Positions 8,727-17,455 of a DNA stretch of 33,359 bases are shown here, piece by piece. The notes beneath the pieces were generated by a model. That model was not told the origin of the DNA. It saw only the letters and a list, made by a program, of their open reading frames with translations, and ran no database searches. Both the position numbers and the translations under genes were made by a program. The DNA is from Clostridiales bacterium (GTDB lineage: Bacteria; Bacillota; Clostridia; Oscillospirales; Oscillospiraceae). The stretch is taken from positions 1 to 33,359 of the forward strand of contig JAJPXY010000042.1 in assembly GCA_021205205.1 (NCBI GenBank). Direction: 5' to 3'. Each line of letters begins with the position of its first letter. The first letter of the stretch is position 1.

Positions 8727-9005
8727 TTACATCATCAGCACCGCAAAGAACCCAACGATCCACACCGCCGCCATCAGCGGGATACCGATGGTAAACTTCT
8801 TCTTGCGGGTCTTATGCCGCCAGGTGTACATACTCAGCAGCGACCCCAGCCAGCCCCCCAGCAGGGACACCGTCAGCAGCACCGACTCCGGCACCCGCCG
8901 CCGGTGGTGGATGGCCAGCGTTTTGTCCAGCCAGAACAGCCCCCAGGCCAGGATGTTCACCAGCGTCATATAGGCGCTGCCGTACTGCCACACCAGCTCT
9001 CTCAT
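8727..9005 (-). CDS. DUF1294 family small membrane protein
   Basis: Start MRELVWQ at 9005. DKTLAIHHRRRVPESVLLTVSLLGGWLGSLLSMYTWRHKTRKKKF is typical of DUF1294. Confidence 0.8.
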   Translation of the reverse strand: MRELVWQYGSAYMTLVNILAWGLFWLDKTLAIHHRRRVPESVLLTVSLLGGWLGSLLSMYTWRHKTRKKKFTIGIPLMAAVWIVGFFAVLMM

Positions 9006-9346
9006 TTCTCCGCCGCCTCCCACTGCTTCCAGACCTCCGGCTGATAGCCTACCGTGGCCTGTCGGCCGTTGCGGACGATGGGGGTCTTGAGCAGCCGAGG
9101 CTCCTCCAGCAGGTGGGCCAGCTTCTGCTCGTCGTAGGCCAGATAGGCCAGCCCCGCCGCGCCGGGCTGCTTGGGGTCAATGACCGCGTCCATGCCCACC
9201 GCCCGGATGACGCTGGTCAGTTCCCCCTTACTCATGCCGTATTTGAGAATGTCCACGTTCTGCACCTTGATGCGGCGCTCCTTGAAGTAGCGCTGGGCCT
9301 TTTTGGTGTCGAAGCATTTGGACTTGCCGAAGATTTGAATGTTCAT
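9002..9346 (-). CDS. ArsC/Spx-family (arsenate reductase-like) protein
   Basis: MNIQIFGKSKCFDTKKAQRYFKERRI plus TPIVRNGRQATVGYQPE. Confidence 0.8.
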   Translation of the reverse strand: MNIQIFGKSKCFDTKKAQRYFKERRIKVQNVDILKYGMSKGELTSVIRAVGMDAVIDPKQPGAAGLAYLAYDEQKLAHLLEEPRLLKTPIVRNGRQATVGYQPEVWKQWEAAEK

Positions 9347-9807
9347 GGTGTTTCCTCGCTTGTCTGTTCCAGCCAGAGCAAATATTCCTTGGCGGCGATG
9401 CCACCGGCGGCGCTGAACCCGGTCAGGGCGCCGTTCTTCCCCACCACCCGGTGGCAAGGGACCAGCAACAGGATCTTGTTCCACTTGCAGGCAGACCCCA
9501 CTGCCTGGCTGGCTCTGGGGTTATTCAGGGCGGTGGCGATTTCGCCGTAGGTGCGGGTCTCCCCGTAGGGGATCTGCCGCAGCTGTTCCCAGACCTGCCG
9601 CTGGAAGGGCGTCCCCTCCAGACACACCGGCAGGTCAAAGACCCGCCGCGTCCCGCAAAAGTATTCCTCCAGTTCCTCTTCCAGCCGGTCCAGCAGGGCC
9701 TCCTCCTCCGGGGTTGGCGGATGCCTTGATGGCGGCATTGCGCCGGAAATCAGCCAAACCACCGCTCCCTTGTCTGCCGCAGCGGTCAGGAGGCCGATGG
9801 GGGTCAT
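9343..9807 (-). CDS. ogt: Methylated-DNA--[protein]-cysteine S-methyltransferase
   Basis: GTPFQRQVWEQLRQIPYGETRTYGEIA and VPCHRVVGKNGALTGFSAAGGIAAKEYLLWLE. Confidence 0.9.
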   Translation of the reverse strand: MTPIGLLTAAADKGAVVWLISGAMPPSRHPPTPEEEALLDRLEEELEEYFCGTRRVFDLPVCLEGTPFQRQVWEQLRQIPYGETRTYGEIATALNNPRASQAVGSACKWNKILLLVPCHRVVGKNGALTGFSAAGGIAAKEYLLWLEQTSEETP

Positions 9808-9821
9808 GATCGCCCGGCAGG

Positions 9822-10433
9822 TCAACTGTACCTCCGAATGACGGCCACCACCTTGCCCAGTAGCTGGCAGTCGCTGCCGTCGATGGGGTCGTAGTTGTCG
9901 TTCTCCGGCAGCAGCCAAATCTTCCCGTTCCGCTTGCTCAGCCGTTTGCAGGTGGCCTCCTCCCCCAGCAGGGCCACCACGATCTCGCCGTTTTGGGCCA
10001 CGGGCTGGCGGTGGACCACCACGTAGTCGTCGGGGAGAATGCCCGCGTCGATCATGGAGTCCCCCCGGATGCGCAGAGCGAAATGCTCCCCGGACTGGCC
10101 CCCGGTGTCAAAGACCAGATAGTCCTCCACGCACTCCTGGGCCAAAATCGGCGCGCCCGCCGCCACGCTGCCCAGCACGGGGACTTGATTTGGACGGGGG
10201 GACGATTCCTCCGGGATGGCGCTGTGTACGGCGGTGATGGCGCGGGTCTTGCCGCTGTCCCGGTTGATGGCCCCGGCCTCCTCCAGCGCTTTCAGGTGGA
10301 AGTGGACGGTGGAGGGGCTTTTCAGCCCAACAGCGGCGGCAATTTCCCGCACAGAGGGGGGATAGCCGTTCTCGGCGGTGAATTTCAGCAGGTAGTCGTA
10401 AATCACCTGCTGCTTTGGGGTCAGTTCCTTCAT
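9822..10433 (-). CDS. lexA: LexA repressor
   Basis: MKELTPKQQVIYDYLLKFTAENGYPPSVREIAAAVGLKSPSTVHFHLKALE; cleavage motif VAAGAP; GDSMIDAGI and catalytic-Lys region. Confidence 0.95.
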   Translation of the reverse strand: MKELTPKQQVIYDYLLKFTAENGYPPSVREIAAAVGLKSPSTVHFHLKALEEAGAINRDSGKTRAITAVHSAIPEESSPRPNQVPVLGSVAAGAPILAQECVEDYLVFDTGGQSGEHFALRIRGDSMIDAGILPDDYVVVHRQPVAQNGEIVVALLGEEATCKRLSKRNGKIWLLPENDNYDPIDGSDCQLLGKVVAVIRRYS

Positions 10434-10528
10434 ATTTATCCCTCCATAGCCCGCAGAGTGGGCGGGCCAGGTTTGTTTGCTCTTGGTATCTCTTTTATTC
10501 GGCTCAGCGCTTTTGGTTTGCAGCACTG

Positions 10529-10549
10529 GGCTAACGGCTAATAGCTAAC
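10529..10549. repeat. Heptamer-periodic tandem microrepeat (3 units)
   Basis: GGCTAAC GGCTAAT AGCTAAC. Confidence 0.6.
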
Positions 10550-10597
10550 ACCTCATCAATGTAACCAATACAATGGGATACCCAATTATCTAATTCC

Positions 10598-10637
10598 AGT
10601 GTACCACACCCTCAACAAAAATGCAAACATTTGTTCC
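10598..10637 (-). promoter_or_regulatory. lexA promoter with candidate SOS box overlapping the -35
   Basis: Minus strand TTGCAT (10626-10621)-17 nt-TACACT (10603-10598). SOS-box-like GGAACAAATGTTTG at 10624-10637 resembles the Firmicutes CGAACRNRYGTTYC box. Confidence 0.7.
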
Positions 10638-10674
10638 AATTTTTTAGAGGGGCGAAAAATTCCCAAAGGAACCG

Positions 10675-10703
10675 TTGCGGGCTTTGGCCCGGCGTGATAT
10701 AAT
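10675..10703 (+). promoter_or_regulatory. sigmaA-type promoter of asnA
   Basis: TTGCGG-17 nt-TATAAT. Confidence 0.7.
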
Positions 10704-10762
10704 AAAAGCCGGTTTTGCCACGCGACCCGTCCAAACCAAGAAAGCGAGGTAGTTTCACATCC

Positions 10763-11776
10763 ATGAACTCTGTTACCATTCCCGAGGGCTACGCCCCCGT
10801 ATTGACCTCTTACGAGACCCAGCAGGCCATCTCCATGACCAAGCGCATCTTTGCCGACAGCCTCTGCGGCGCGCTGAACCTGCGCCGGGTCTCCGCCCCC
10901 CTGTTCCTGGAGGCGTCCACCGGCCTGAACGACGACCTGAACGGCGTGGAGCGCAAGGTCAGCTTCTCCATCAAGGCCACCGGCACCGAGGCCCAGGTGG
11001 TCCAATCCCTGGCCAAGTGGAAGCGCCAGGCCCTGAGCAACTACTGCTTTATGCCTGGCACCGGCCTCTACACCGACATGAACGCCATCCGCCGGGACGA
11101 GGACCTGGACAACCTGCACTCCATCTACGTGGACCAGTGGGACTGGGAGAAGGTCATCACCAACGCCGACCGGACCGTCACCTATTTGCAGGACACGGTG
11201 CGGAAAATCGTGGGCTGCGTCTGCTATACGGAGAAAATCATCCGCAATATGTTCCCCGCCCTGAATACCCACCCGGTCACCGAGCCGGAGATTACCTTCA
11301 TCACCACCCAGGAGCTGGAGGACCTGTATCCCGACCTGACCCCCAAGCAGCGGGAGAACGCCTTTGTGGAAAAGCACCCCACCACCTTCCTGATGCAGAT
11401 CGGCGGCAAGCTGAACAGCGGCATCAAGCACGACGGTCGCGCCCCCGACTACGACGACTGGACGCTGAACGGCGACCTGCTGTTCTGGAACTACACTCTG
11501 CACCAGGCTTACGAGTTGTCCTCCATGGGCATCCGGGTGGACGCCGAGGCCATGGACCGCCAGCTGACCGAGGCGGGCTGCGATGACCGGCGGGCGCTGC
11601 CCTTCCACCAGGGCGTACTCAGCGGGGAGCTGCCCCTCTCCATCGGCGGCGGCATCGGCCAGAGCCGCCTGTGTATGCTGCTGATGGGCAGCGCCCACAT
11701 CGGCGAGGTGCAGGTGACGGTCTGGGACGACGAGACCCGGAGGGCCTGCGAGGAGGCAGGCATCCCGCTGCTGTAA
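10763..11776 (+). CDS. asnA: Aspartate--ammonia ligase (asparagine synthetase A)
   Basis: MTKRIFADSLCGALNLRRVSAPLFLEASTGLNDDLNGVERKVSF and SIGGGIGQSRLCMLLM. Confidence 0.9.
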   Translation: MNSVTIPEGYAPVLTSYETQQAISMTKRIFADSLCGALNLRRVSAPLFLEASTGLNDDLNGVERKVSFSIKATGTEAQVVQSLAKWKRQALSNYCFMPGTGLYTDMNAIRRDEDLDNLHSIYVDQWDWEKVITNADRTVTYLQDTVRKIVGCVCYTEKIIRNMFPALNTHPVTEPEITFITTQELEDLYPDLTPKQRENAFVEKHPTTFLMQIGGKLNSGIKHDGRAPDYDDWTLNGDLLFWNYTLHQAYELSSMGIRVDAEAMDRQLTEAGCDDRRALPFHQGVLSGELPLSIGGGIGQSRLCMLLMGSAHIGEVQVTVWDDETRRACEEAGIPLL

Positions 11777-11808
11777 CAGCGCATATCATATCGTTTTCAT
11801 ACAACGCG

Positions 11809-11853
11809 AAACAACGGCGTTTCGTGGCGGTTTGTCACGGAATGCCGTTGTTT
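11809..11853. terminator. Inverted repeat downstream of asnA
   Basis: AAACAACGGC...GCCGTTGTTT. Confidence 0.6.
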
Positions 11854-11974
11854 TATATCATTTAGGGTCAAATATGGGCAAAGCCGAAACAGGCACCGGA
11901 GTGGGTTCCGGCGCCTTTTCCATTGGATTTTTGGGCAATCCCTTTGAACCCGCCATATTGATGATTCCAGTGGG

Positions 11975-12011
11975 AAACCCCTCCACCATGCTTCGCATGG
12001 TGGAGGGGTTT
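11975..12011. terminator. Perfect 17-bp hairpin between convergent asnA and the topoisomerase gene
   Basis: AAACCCCTCCACCATGC-TTC-GCATGGTGGAGGGGTTT. Confidence 0.8.
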
Positions 12012-12039
12012 CGCGTCGAAACGAAGGGAAAGGATTTCC

Positions 12040-14025
12040 TCACGAAATATCCGCCAAATCCAGATACTTATACCCATTCTCCGAGATGTGGTCCTTCCGG
12101 CCCTGGAGGTTGTCCCCCAGCAGCAGGTCGAACACCGTGGCCGTCCGCTCCACGTCCTCCGGCATGACCTTAATGAGCCGCCGGGTGGCGGGGTTCATGG
12201 TGGTCAGCCACATCATGTCCGGCTCGTTCTCGCCCAGGCCCTTGGAGCGCTGGATGGAACACTTTTTTCCGCTCAGCTCCCCGGCCAGCAGGTCGGACTT
12301 CTCCTTGTCGGAGTAGGCGAACCAGGTCTTGTCCTTCCAGGTGATTTCATACAGGGGGGACTCCGCGATATAGACGTAGCCCTCGGTGATGAGCTTGGGG
12401 GTCAGTCGGTAGAGCATGGTCAAAATCAGCGTGCGGATTTGGTAGCCGTCCACGTCGGCGTCGGTGCAGATGATGATTTTGCTCCAGCGCAGGTTGGCGA
12501 TATCGAAGTCCGCCATATCCTTGGCCTTCTTCACTCCCACCAGGTCCACACCGCAGCCCATGACCTTCACCAGGTCGGTGATAATTTCGCTCTTGAAAAT
12601 GCGGTTGTAGTCGGCTTTCAGGCAGTTCAAAATCTTGCCCCGGACGGGCATAATGCCCTGAAACTCTGCGTCCCGACTGAGCTTGCACGCGCCCAGCGCG
12701 GAGTCGCCCTCCACGATATACAGTTCCCGGCGGCTCAGGTCCTTGGTGCGGCAGTCCACGAACTTCTGCACCCGGTTGGCCAAATCCACGTTGCCGGAGA
12801 GCTTCTTTTTCAGGTTCAGCCGGGCCTTTTCCGCCGTCTCACGGCTGCGCTTGTTCACCAATACCTGCCCGGCGATTTTTTCCGCCTCGATGGGGTTCTC
12901 GATGAAATAGACCTCCAGCTGGCTGCGCAGGAAGTCCTGCATGGCCTCCTGAATGAAGCGGTTGTTGATGGCCTTTTTGGTCTGGTTCTCGTAGCTGGTC
13001 TGGGTGGAGAAGTTGTTGGAGACGAGGATGAGGCAGTCCTGAATGTCGTTCCAGGTGATTTTGCTCTCGTTTTTGTTGTATTTGTTCTGCTTTTTCAGAT
13101 AGGCGTCGATGCCCGCCACAAAGGCCAGCCGCATGGCTTTCTCCGGGCTGCCCCCGTGCTCCAGCCAGCTGGAGTTGTGGTAGTGCTCGATGCGGGTCTC
13201 CGTGTTGGAGAAGCAGAAGGCCACCGACAGCTTGACCTTGTAGTCCTCCCGGTCGGCCCGGTCCCGGCCTACCCGCTCGGTCTGGTAAAAGACCGGGGCG
13301 GTCGGGGGGTTCTCCCCTGCCAGTTCCGTCACGTAGTCCAGGATGCCGTTCTGGTAGCAGAACTCCGTCACCTCGAACTTGTTCCCCACCTGGTTGCGGA
13401 ACCGGAACGTGACCCCGGCGTTGACCACCGCCTGCCGCTTCATCACGTCCAGGTAGTAGTCCACGGGGATGTCGATTTCGGTAAAGACCTCCAGGTCGGG
13501 CTTCCAGCGGAATTTGGAGCCGGATTTGTGCTTCATGGGCTTTTTGTGCAGGCCGCCCACGTTCTCCCCCTTCTCGAAGTGGAGGGTGTACTGGTAGCCG
13601 TCCCGGTAGATGGTGGCGTCGAAGTATTCGGAGGCGTACTGGGTAGCGCAGCTGCCCAGGCCGTTGAGACCCAGGGCGTATTCGTAGTTTTCCGCCCCGG
13701 CGGTGTACTTGCCGCCGGCGTAAAGCTCGCAGAACACCAGCTCCCAGTTGTACCGGCCCTCGGCCTTGTTCCAGTCCACCGGGCAGCCCCGGCCAAAGTC
13801 CTCCACCTCCACCGACTGGTCGGCGTAGCGGGTGACGATGATGACGTTGCCGTGGCCCTCCTTGGCCTCGTCGATGGCGTTGGAGAGGATCTCAAACACG
13901 GCGTGTTCGCAGCCCTCCAGCGAATCGGAGCCGAAGATGACTCCGGGGCGCTTGCGGACCCGGTCCGCCCCCTTCAGGGAGGCGATGGATTCGTTGTCAT
14001 AGGTTCTGGCCGTTTTTCTTGCCAT
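12040..14025 (-). CDS. Type IIA DNA topoisomerase (gyrase/topo IV) B subunit
   Basis: Start MARKTARTYDNESIASLKGADRVRKRPGVIFGSDSLEGCEHAVFEILSNAIDEA; TOPRIM ELYIVEGDSALGACK; ADVDGYQI; GLGENEPD. Confidence 0.9.
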   Translation of the reverse strand: MARKTARTYDNESIASLKGADRVRKRPGVIFGSDSLEGCEHAVFEILSNAIDEAKEGHGNVIIVTRYADQSVEVEDFGRGCPVDWNKAEGRYNWELVFCELYAGGKYTAGAENYEYALGLNGLGSCATQYASEYFDATIYRDGYQYTLHFEKGENVGGLHKKPMKHKSGSKFRWKPDLEVFTEIDIPVDYYLDVMKRQAVVNAGVTFRFRNQVGNKFEVTEFCYQNGILDYVTELAGENPPTAPVFYQTERVGRDRADREDYKVKLSVAFCFSNTETRIEHYHNSSWLEHGGSPEKAMRLAFVAGIDAYLKKQNKYNKNESKITWNDIQDCLILVSNNFSTQTSYENQTKKAINNRFIQEAMQDFLRSQLEVYFIENPIEAEKIAGQVLVNKRSRETAEKARLNLKKKLSGNVDLANRVQKFVDCRTKDLSRRELYIVEGDSALGACKLSRDAEFQGIMPVRGKILNCLKADYNRIFKSEIITDLVKVMGCGVDLVGVKKAKDMADFDIANLRWSKIIICTDADVDGYQIRTLILTMLYRLTPKLITEGYVYIAESPLYEITWKDKTWFAYSDKEKSDLLAGELSGKKCSIQRSKGLGENEPDMMWLTTMNPATRRLIKVMPEDVERTATVFDLLLGDNLQGRKDHISENGYKYLDLADIS

Positions 14026-14151
14026 AAGCTGCTTCACATATCCTTTCACGGCGGCACAATGCCGCGCAGGTTTGCAAAAATAATGTTATCCCTTTGCATC
14101 TGCTTTTTGTTGCGCTGTTAGCGATTGGCTTATTTTATTGAACCGAACAAA

Positions 14152-14197
14152 AGGGACAGTCAAATCATTTTAACAGGGACAGCCAAATTATTTTAAC
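14152..14197. repeat. Two adjacent 23-bp direct repeats
   Basis: AGGGACAGTCAAATCATTTTAAC / AGGGACAGCCAAATTATTTTAAC (2 differences, no spacer). Confidence 0.9.
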
Positions 14198-14406
14198 GGT
14201 TTTAGCCTCCTCTGTCAAGGAAAGGGGCAAAACCGAAATAGTTGCGATACGAACAAATAGACAAAACCGATGGAAATAAATAAAAATTATATTAAATCCT
14301 AAAAATAGAACCAAAATGGCTAAAAATCATATTTTTCTAACGATTTTTTCGTGAAAAAGGGAAAATTTCCGGCAAAACAGACTTTGTTAAATGCTTCACA
14401 GACTGT

Positions 14407-14435
14407 TTGCATAAAATTTTTCTCAATAGTATAAT
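14407..14435 (+). promoter_or_regulatory. sigmaA-type promoter of the oxidoreductase gene
   Basis: TTGCAT-17 nt-TATAAT. Confidence 0.75.
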
Positions 14436-14508
14436 AACCTCATCTTTAGGCACAGTTTGCTTATTTTATTTATCATTCAATTTCATTGGTTTTGGAGGAA
14501 GGACCCCT

Positions 14509-16518
14509 ATGAAAACGGATTACAAGCACATTTTCAGCCCCTTGACCATCAAACGCACCACCATCCGCAACCGCATCGCCATGACCCCCATGGGTACCAA
14601 CTACGGCGAGACCAGCGGCGAGATGATCCCCCGCCACATCAACTACTACGTGGAGCGGGCCAAGGGCGGCGTCGGCCTGATCATCCTGGAGAACGCCAAC
14701 GTGGACTACCCCGTCGGCTCCAACGGCACCAGCCAGATCCGCATCGACCACGACAGCTTTATGCCCCGGTACTACCAGCTGGTGGAGACTCTGCACAAGC
14801 ACGGCGCGACGGTGGCCATCCAGATCAACCACGCCGGCGCCTCCGCCTCCTCCGCCCGGACCGGCGTCCCCACCATCTCCTCCTCTAACATCCCCACCAA
14901 GGCCGGCGGCGAGATCCCCCGCCCCATGACCAAGGAGGAGATCCTCCACACCGTCAAAAAGTACGGCGACGCCGCCAAGCGCGTCCAGGACATCGGCTTT
15001 GACGCGGTGGAGATCCACATGGGCCACTCCTATCTGCTCAGCCAGTTCATCTCCCCCGTCTACAACAAGCGGGAGGACGAGTTCGGCGGCTCCGTGGAGA
15101 ACCGTCTGCGCTTCCCCCGGATGGTGCTGGAGGAGGTCCGCAAGCGCGTCGGCCCCTTCTTCCCCATCATCGTCCGTATTTCCGCCGACGAGAAGGTCCC
15201 CGGCGGCAACACTCTGGAGGACGCCCTGGAGTATTTGCAGTATGTGGACGAGTTCGTGGATATGTACGACGTGTCCTGCGGCCTGAATCCCTCCCTCCAG
15301 TACCAGATCGACTCCAACTATCTGCCCGATGGCTGGCGCTCCTATATGTCCCGGGCCGTCAAAGACAAGTACAATAAGCCCGTCATGAACATGGGCAACT
15401 ACCGGGACCCCAAGGTGGTGGAGGAGACCCTGGCCCGGGGTGACGCCGATCTCATCGGCATGGGCCGCGGCCTCATCGCCGACCCCCAGTGGGTCAACAA
15501 GGTGGCCAACGGCGAGGAGGATATGCTCCGCAAGTGCATCTCCTGCAACGTGGGCTGCGCCGGCAACCGCATCGGCGTCAACCGCCCCATCCGCTGCACC
15601 GTCAACCCCGCCGTGCCGGAGGGCGACGCCTATAAGAAGAAGCACGTCAAAAAGCCCTGCAACGTGGTGGTCGTCAGCGGCGGCACCGCCGGTCTGGAAG
15701 CGGCCTGCACCGCCGCAGAGGTGGGCTGCACCACCTTCCTGCTGGAGAAAGAGGACCACCTGGGCGGCCTGTCCGCTTTCATCTCCCAGCTGCCGGACAA
15801 GCAGCGGATGAAGGACTTCCCCAAGTACCTCATCAACCGGGCCAGCAAGCTCCACAACCTGTTCGTGTTCCTGAACACCGAGGCCACTGTGGACAAGATC
15901 AAGGCCCTGAACCCCGACCTGATCGTCAACTCCACCGGCTCCGTCCCGCTGCTGCCCCCCATCAAGGGCCTGCATGAGAATCTGGAGGCGGGCAACGTCA
16001 GCTCCATCTTCAACATGATCAACGACGTGGTGGCCGGGAAGTACCCGGAGGAAGCCTGCCAGGGCAAGAAGGTGGTTGTCATCGGCGGCGGCGCCGTGGG
16101 CCTGGACGTGGTGGAATACTTCGCGCCCCGTGGCGCCCAGTGCTCCATCGTGGATATGCTGCCCGTCATCGGCGGCCAGTCCGACCCCATCACCAAGTGC
16201 TCCACCGCCGAGCTGTTCGAGAAGTACAACGTCCAGCAGTACACCTCCACCGCTCTGGAGGAGGTCAAGTCTGACCGCTTCGTGGTCAAGCGCAGCGGCG
16301 TCGTAGAGGACCTGGTCTTTGACTATGGCTTCATGTGCCTGGGTATGCGCTCCAACAATCCCCTGCTGCCCGCCTTGCAGGAGGCGTTCGCGGACACCAA
16401 CGTGGAGATCTACACCATCGGTGACTCCGTCCGCGCCCGCCGCATCATCGAAGGCACCGCCGAGGGCCGCGCCGTGCTGCAAATGCTGGAGCACAAGGGC
16501 TTCATCGACCTGGATTAA
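14509..16518 (+). CDS. NADH:flavin oxidoreductase, old yellow enzyme / 2,4-dienoyl-CoA (enoate) reductase family with Fe-S and FAD/NAD domains
   Basis: RNRIAMTPMGTNYGE, INHAGASAS, HMGHSYLLSQFISPVYNKREDEFGGSVENR, CISCNVGCAG Cys cluster and VVIGGGAVGLDVVEYF. Confidence 0.85.
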   Translation: MKTDYKHIFSPLTIKRTTIRNRIAMTPMGTNYGETSGEMIPRHINYYVERAKGGVGLIILENANVDYPVGSNGTSQIRIDHDSFMPRYYQLVETLHKHGATVAIQINHAGASASSARTGVPTISSSNIPTKAGGEIPRPMTKEEILHTVKKYGDAAKRVQDIGFDAVEIHMGHSYLLSQFISPVYNKREDEFGGSVENRLRFPRMVLEEVRKRVGPFFPIIVRISADEKVPGGNTLEDALEYLQYVDEFVDMYDVSCGLNPSLQYQIDSNYLPDGWRSYMSRAVKDKYNKPVMNMGNYRDPKVVEETLARGDADLIGMGRGLIADPQWVNKVANGEEDMLRKCISCNVGCAGNRIGVNRPIRCTVNPAVPEGDAYKKKHVKKPCNVVVVSGGTAGLEAACTAAEVGCTTFLLEKEDHLGGLSAFISQLPDKQRMKDFPKYLINRASKLHNLFVFLNTEATVDKIKALNPDLIVNSTGSVPLLPPIKGLHENLEAGNVSSIFNMINDVVAGKYPEEACQGKKVVVIGGGAVGLDVVEYFAPRGAQCSIVDMLPVIGGQSDPITKCSTAELFEKYNVQQYTSTALEEVKSDRFVVKRSGVVEDLVFDYGFMCLGMRSNNPLLPALQEAFADTNVEIYTIGDSVRARRIIEGTAEGRAVLQMLEHKGFIDLD

Positions 16519-16618
16519 ACAGCAAAACTTTGTAATTGGGGCCATGCAAACGCCTGGCCCCAATCGTTTGTCTGTGAGCGAGAACCATTTTGCGCACGAC
16601 TCTGTTTTTCATCGTGCG

Positions 16619-16686
16619 TGTAGGGGCGGCCCGTGGCCGCCCGCATCCAGAAAGCGGTTTTCGGGCGGCCACGGGCCGCCCCTACA
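16619..16686. repeat. Palindromic intergenic repeat, copy C (divergent loop)
   Basis: Perfect 24-bp arms TGTAGGGGCGGCCCGTGGCCGCCC, 20-nt loop unlike the other copies. Confidence 0.95.
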
Positions 16687-16759
16687 GGTATATGGAGATC
16701 ATTCCCGCAAAGGTACAAGGGATTGCCCAAAAGTTTTTAAAATTTATTTCAAAAAGTGC

Positions 16760-16788
16760 TTGACAATTTTCCTCCGCCGTGGTATAGT
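16760..16788 (+). promoter_or_regulatory. Strong sigmaA-type promoter of the ncRNA candidate
   Basis: Consensus TTGACA-17 nt-TATAGT. Confidence 0.85.
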
Positions 16789-16794
16789 AAGTTC

Positions 16795-17073
16795 ATCCAA
16801 AAGAAAGGCCAAAATCAAAACCGAACAACAGCCTTCACCCATTCGTGGAGGTCCGGCAGCTGACCCGTTACCTCAGCCTTCCCCCTATTCTGCATCCGCA
16901 GGACATTCGGATGATGACGATATTGAGATTGGCGTTTCCCCAATGCGTGGACAAGGAGGTCCCGCAGCAAAATTCAGACGAAAGCGAGGGATAAGCGGTA
17001 TGCGTTTAGATTTCAAAATAGAACAGAAGTGACCTGGTCCAGAGGTTGAATGGACCGGGTCACTTCTTTTTTT
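16795..17073 (+). ncRNA. Candidate free-standing structured ncRNA (~280 nt)
   Basis: Near-consensus promoter, no ATG/GTG/TTG in the open frame before 16943, multiple hairpins, strong terminator; next gene is on the opposite strand. Confidence 0.65.
17025..17073 (+). terminator. Intrinsic terminator of the ncRNA candidate
   Basis: AGAAGTGACCTGGTCCA-GAGGTTGAA-TGGACCGGGTCACTTCT followed by a T-run. Confidence 0.9.
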
Positions 17074-17087
17074 GCCCGCAAACGGGG

Positions 17088-17264
17088 TCACACGAACTGG
17101 TTGCGCTCCGGGCTGTATTCGTAGTTGATGAGGGACAGCTTCTGGCGGAGCTGGCCTTCGTCCACGCAGTTGGCCTTGCAGAACTCCGTCAGGGAGCTGT
17201 AGTTGTCCCGCAGCTGGGTGTTGAGATAGCTCAGCAAAATCACCGGATCGTTGGGAATGTTCAT
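17088..17264 (-). CDS. DUF4250 domain-containing small protein
   Basis: MNIPNDPVILLSYLNTQLRDNYSSLTEFCKAN...NYEYSPERNQFV. Confidence 0.8.
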   Translation of the reverse strand: MNIPNDPVILLSYLNTQLRDNYSSLTEFCKANCVDEGQLRQKLSLINYEYSPERNQFV

Positions 17265-17376
17265 GATCATCACCTCCCGCTCATCATAGCACAGCGCGGG
17301 GGAATTGTCGAGGCGCAAATCTGCCGGGAAAAAGCGAAAATCTCCCGCTCACAGACGTCGAAACGCCGTATTATCT

Positions 17377-17405
17377 TTGACAGGGAAACAACGATGTGAT
17401 ATACT
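17377..17405 (+). promoter_or_regulatory. sigmaA-type promoter of the LacI-family gene
   Basis: TTGACA-17 nt-TATACT. Confidence 0.8.
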
Positions 17406-17455
17406 AACAAATATATTCCTAAAAGATATAGCGCCAACTGGGGGGGGGGATCGCT

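Noticed and set aside
10586-11698. Minus-strand ORF opposite asnA
   Set aside because: Shadow of a strongly recognisable asnA.
12088-14121. 677-aa plus-strand ORF opposite the topoisomerase gene
   Set aside because: Antisense shadow ORF.
14473-16563. 696-aa minus-strand ORF opposite the oxidoreductase
   Set aside because: Antisense shadow ORF with low-complexity translation.
16319-17032. 237-aa ORF spanning the oxidoreductase end, repeat C and the ncRNA candidate
   Set aside because: Its start lies inside another gene and it reads through a palindromic repeat. Only the final part is interesting, and it is reported as an RNA/protein candidate.
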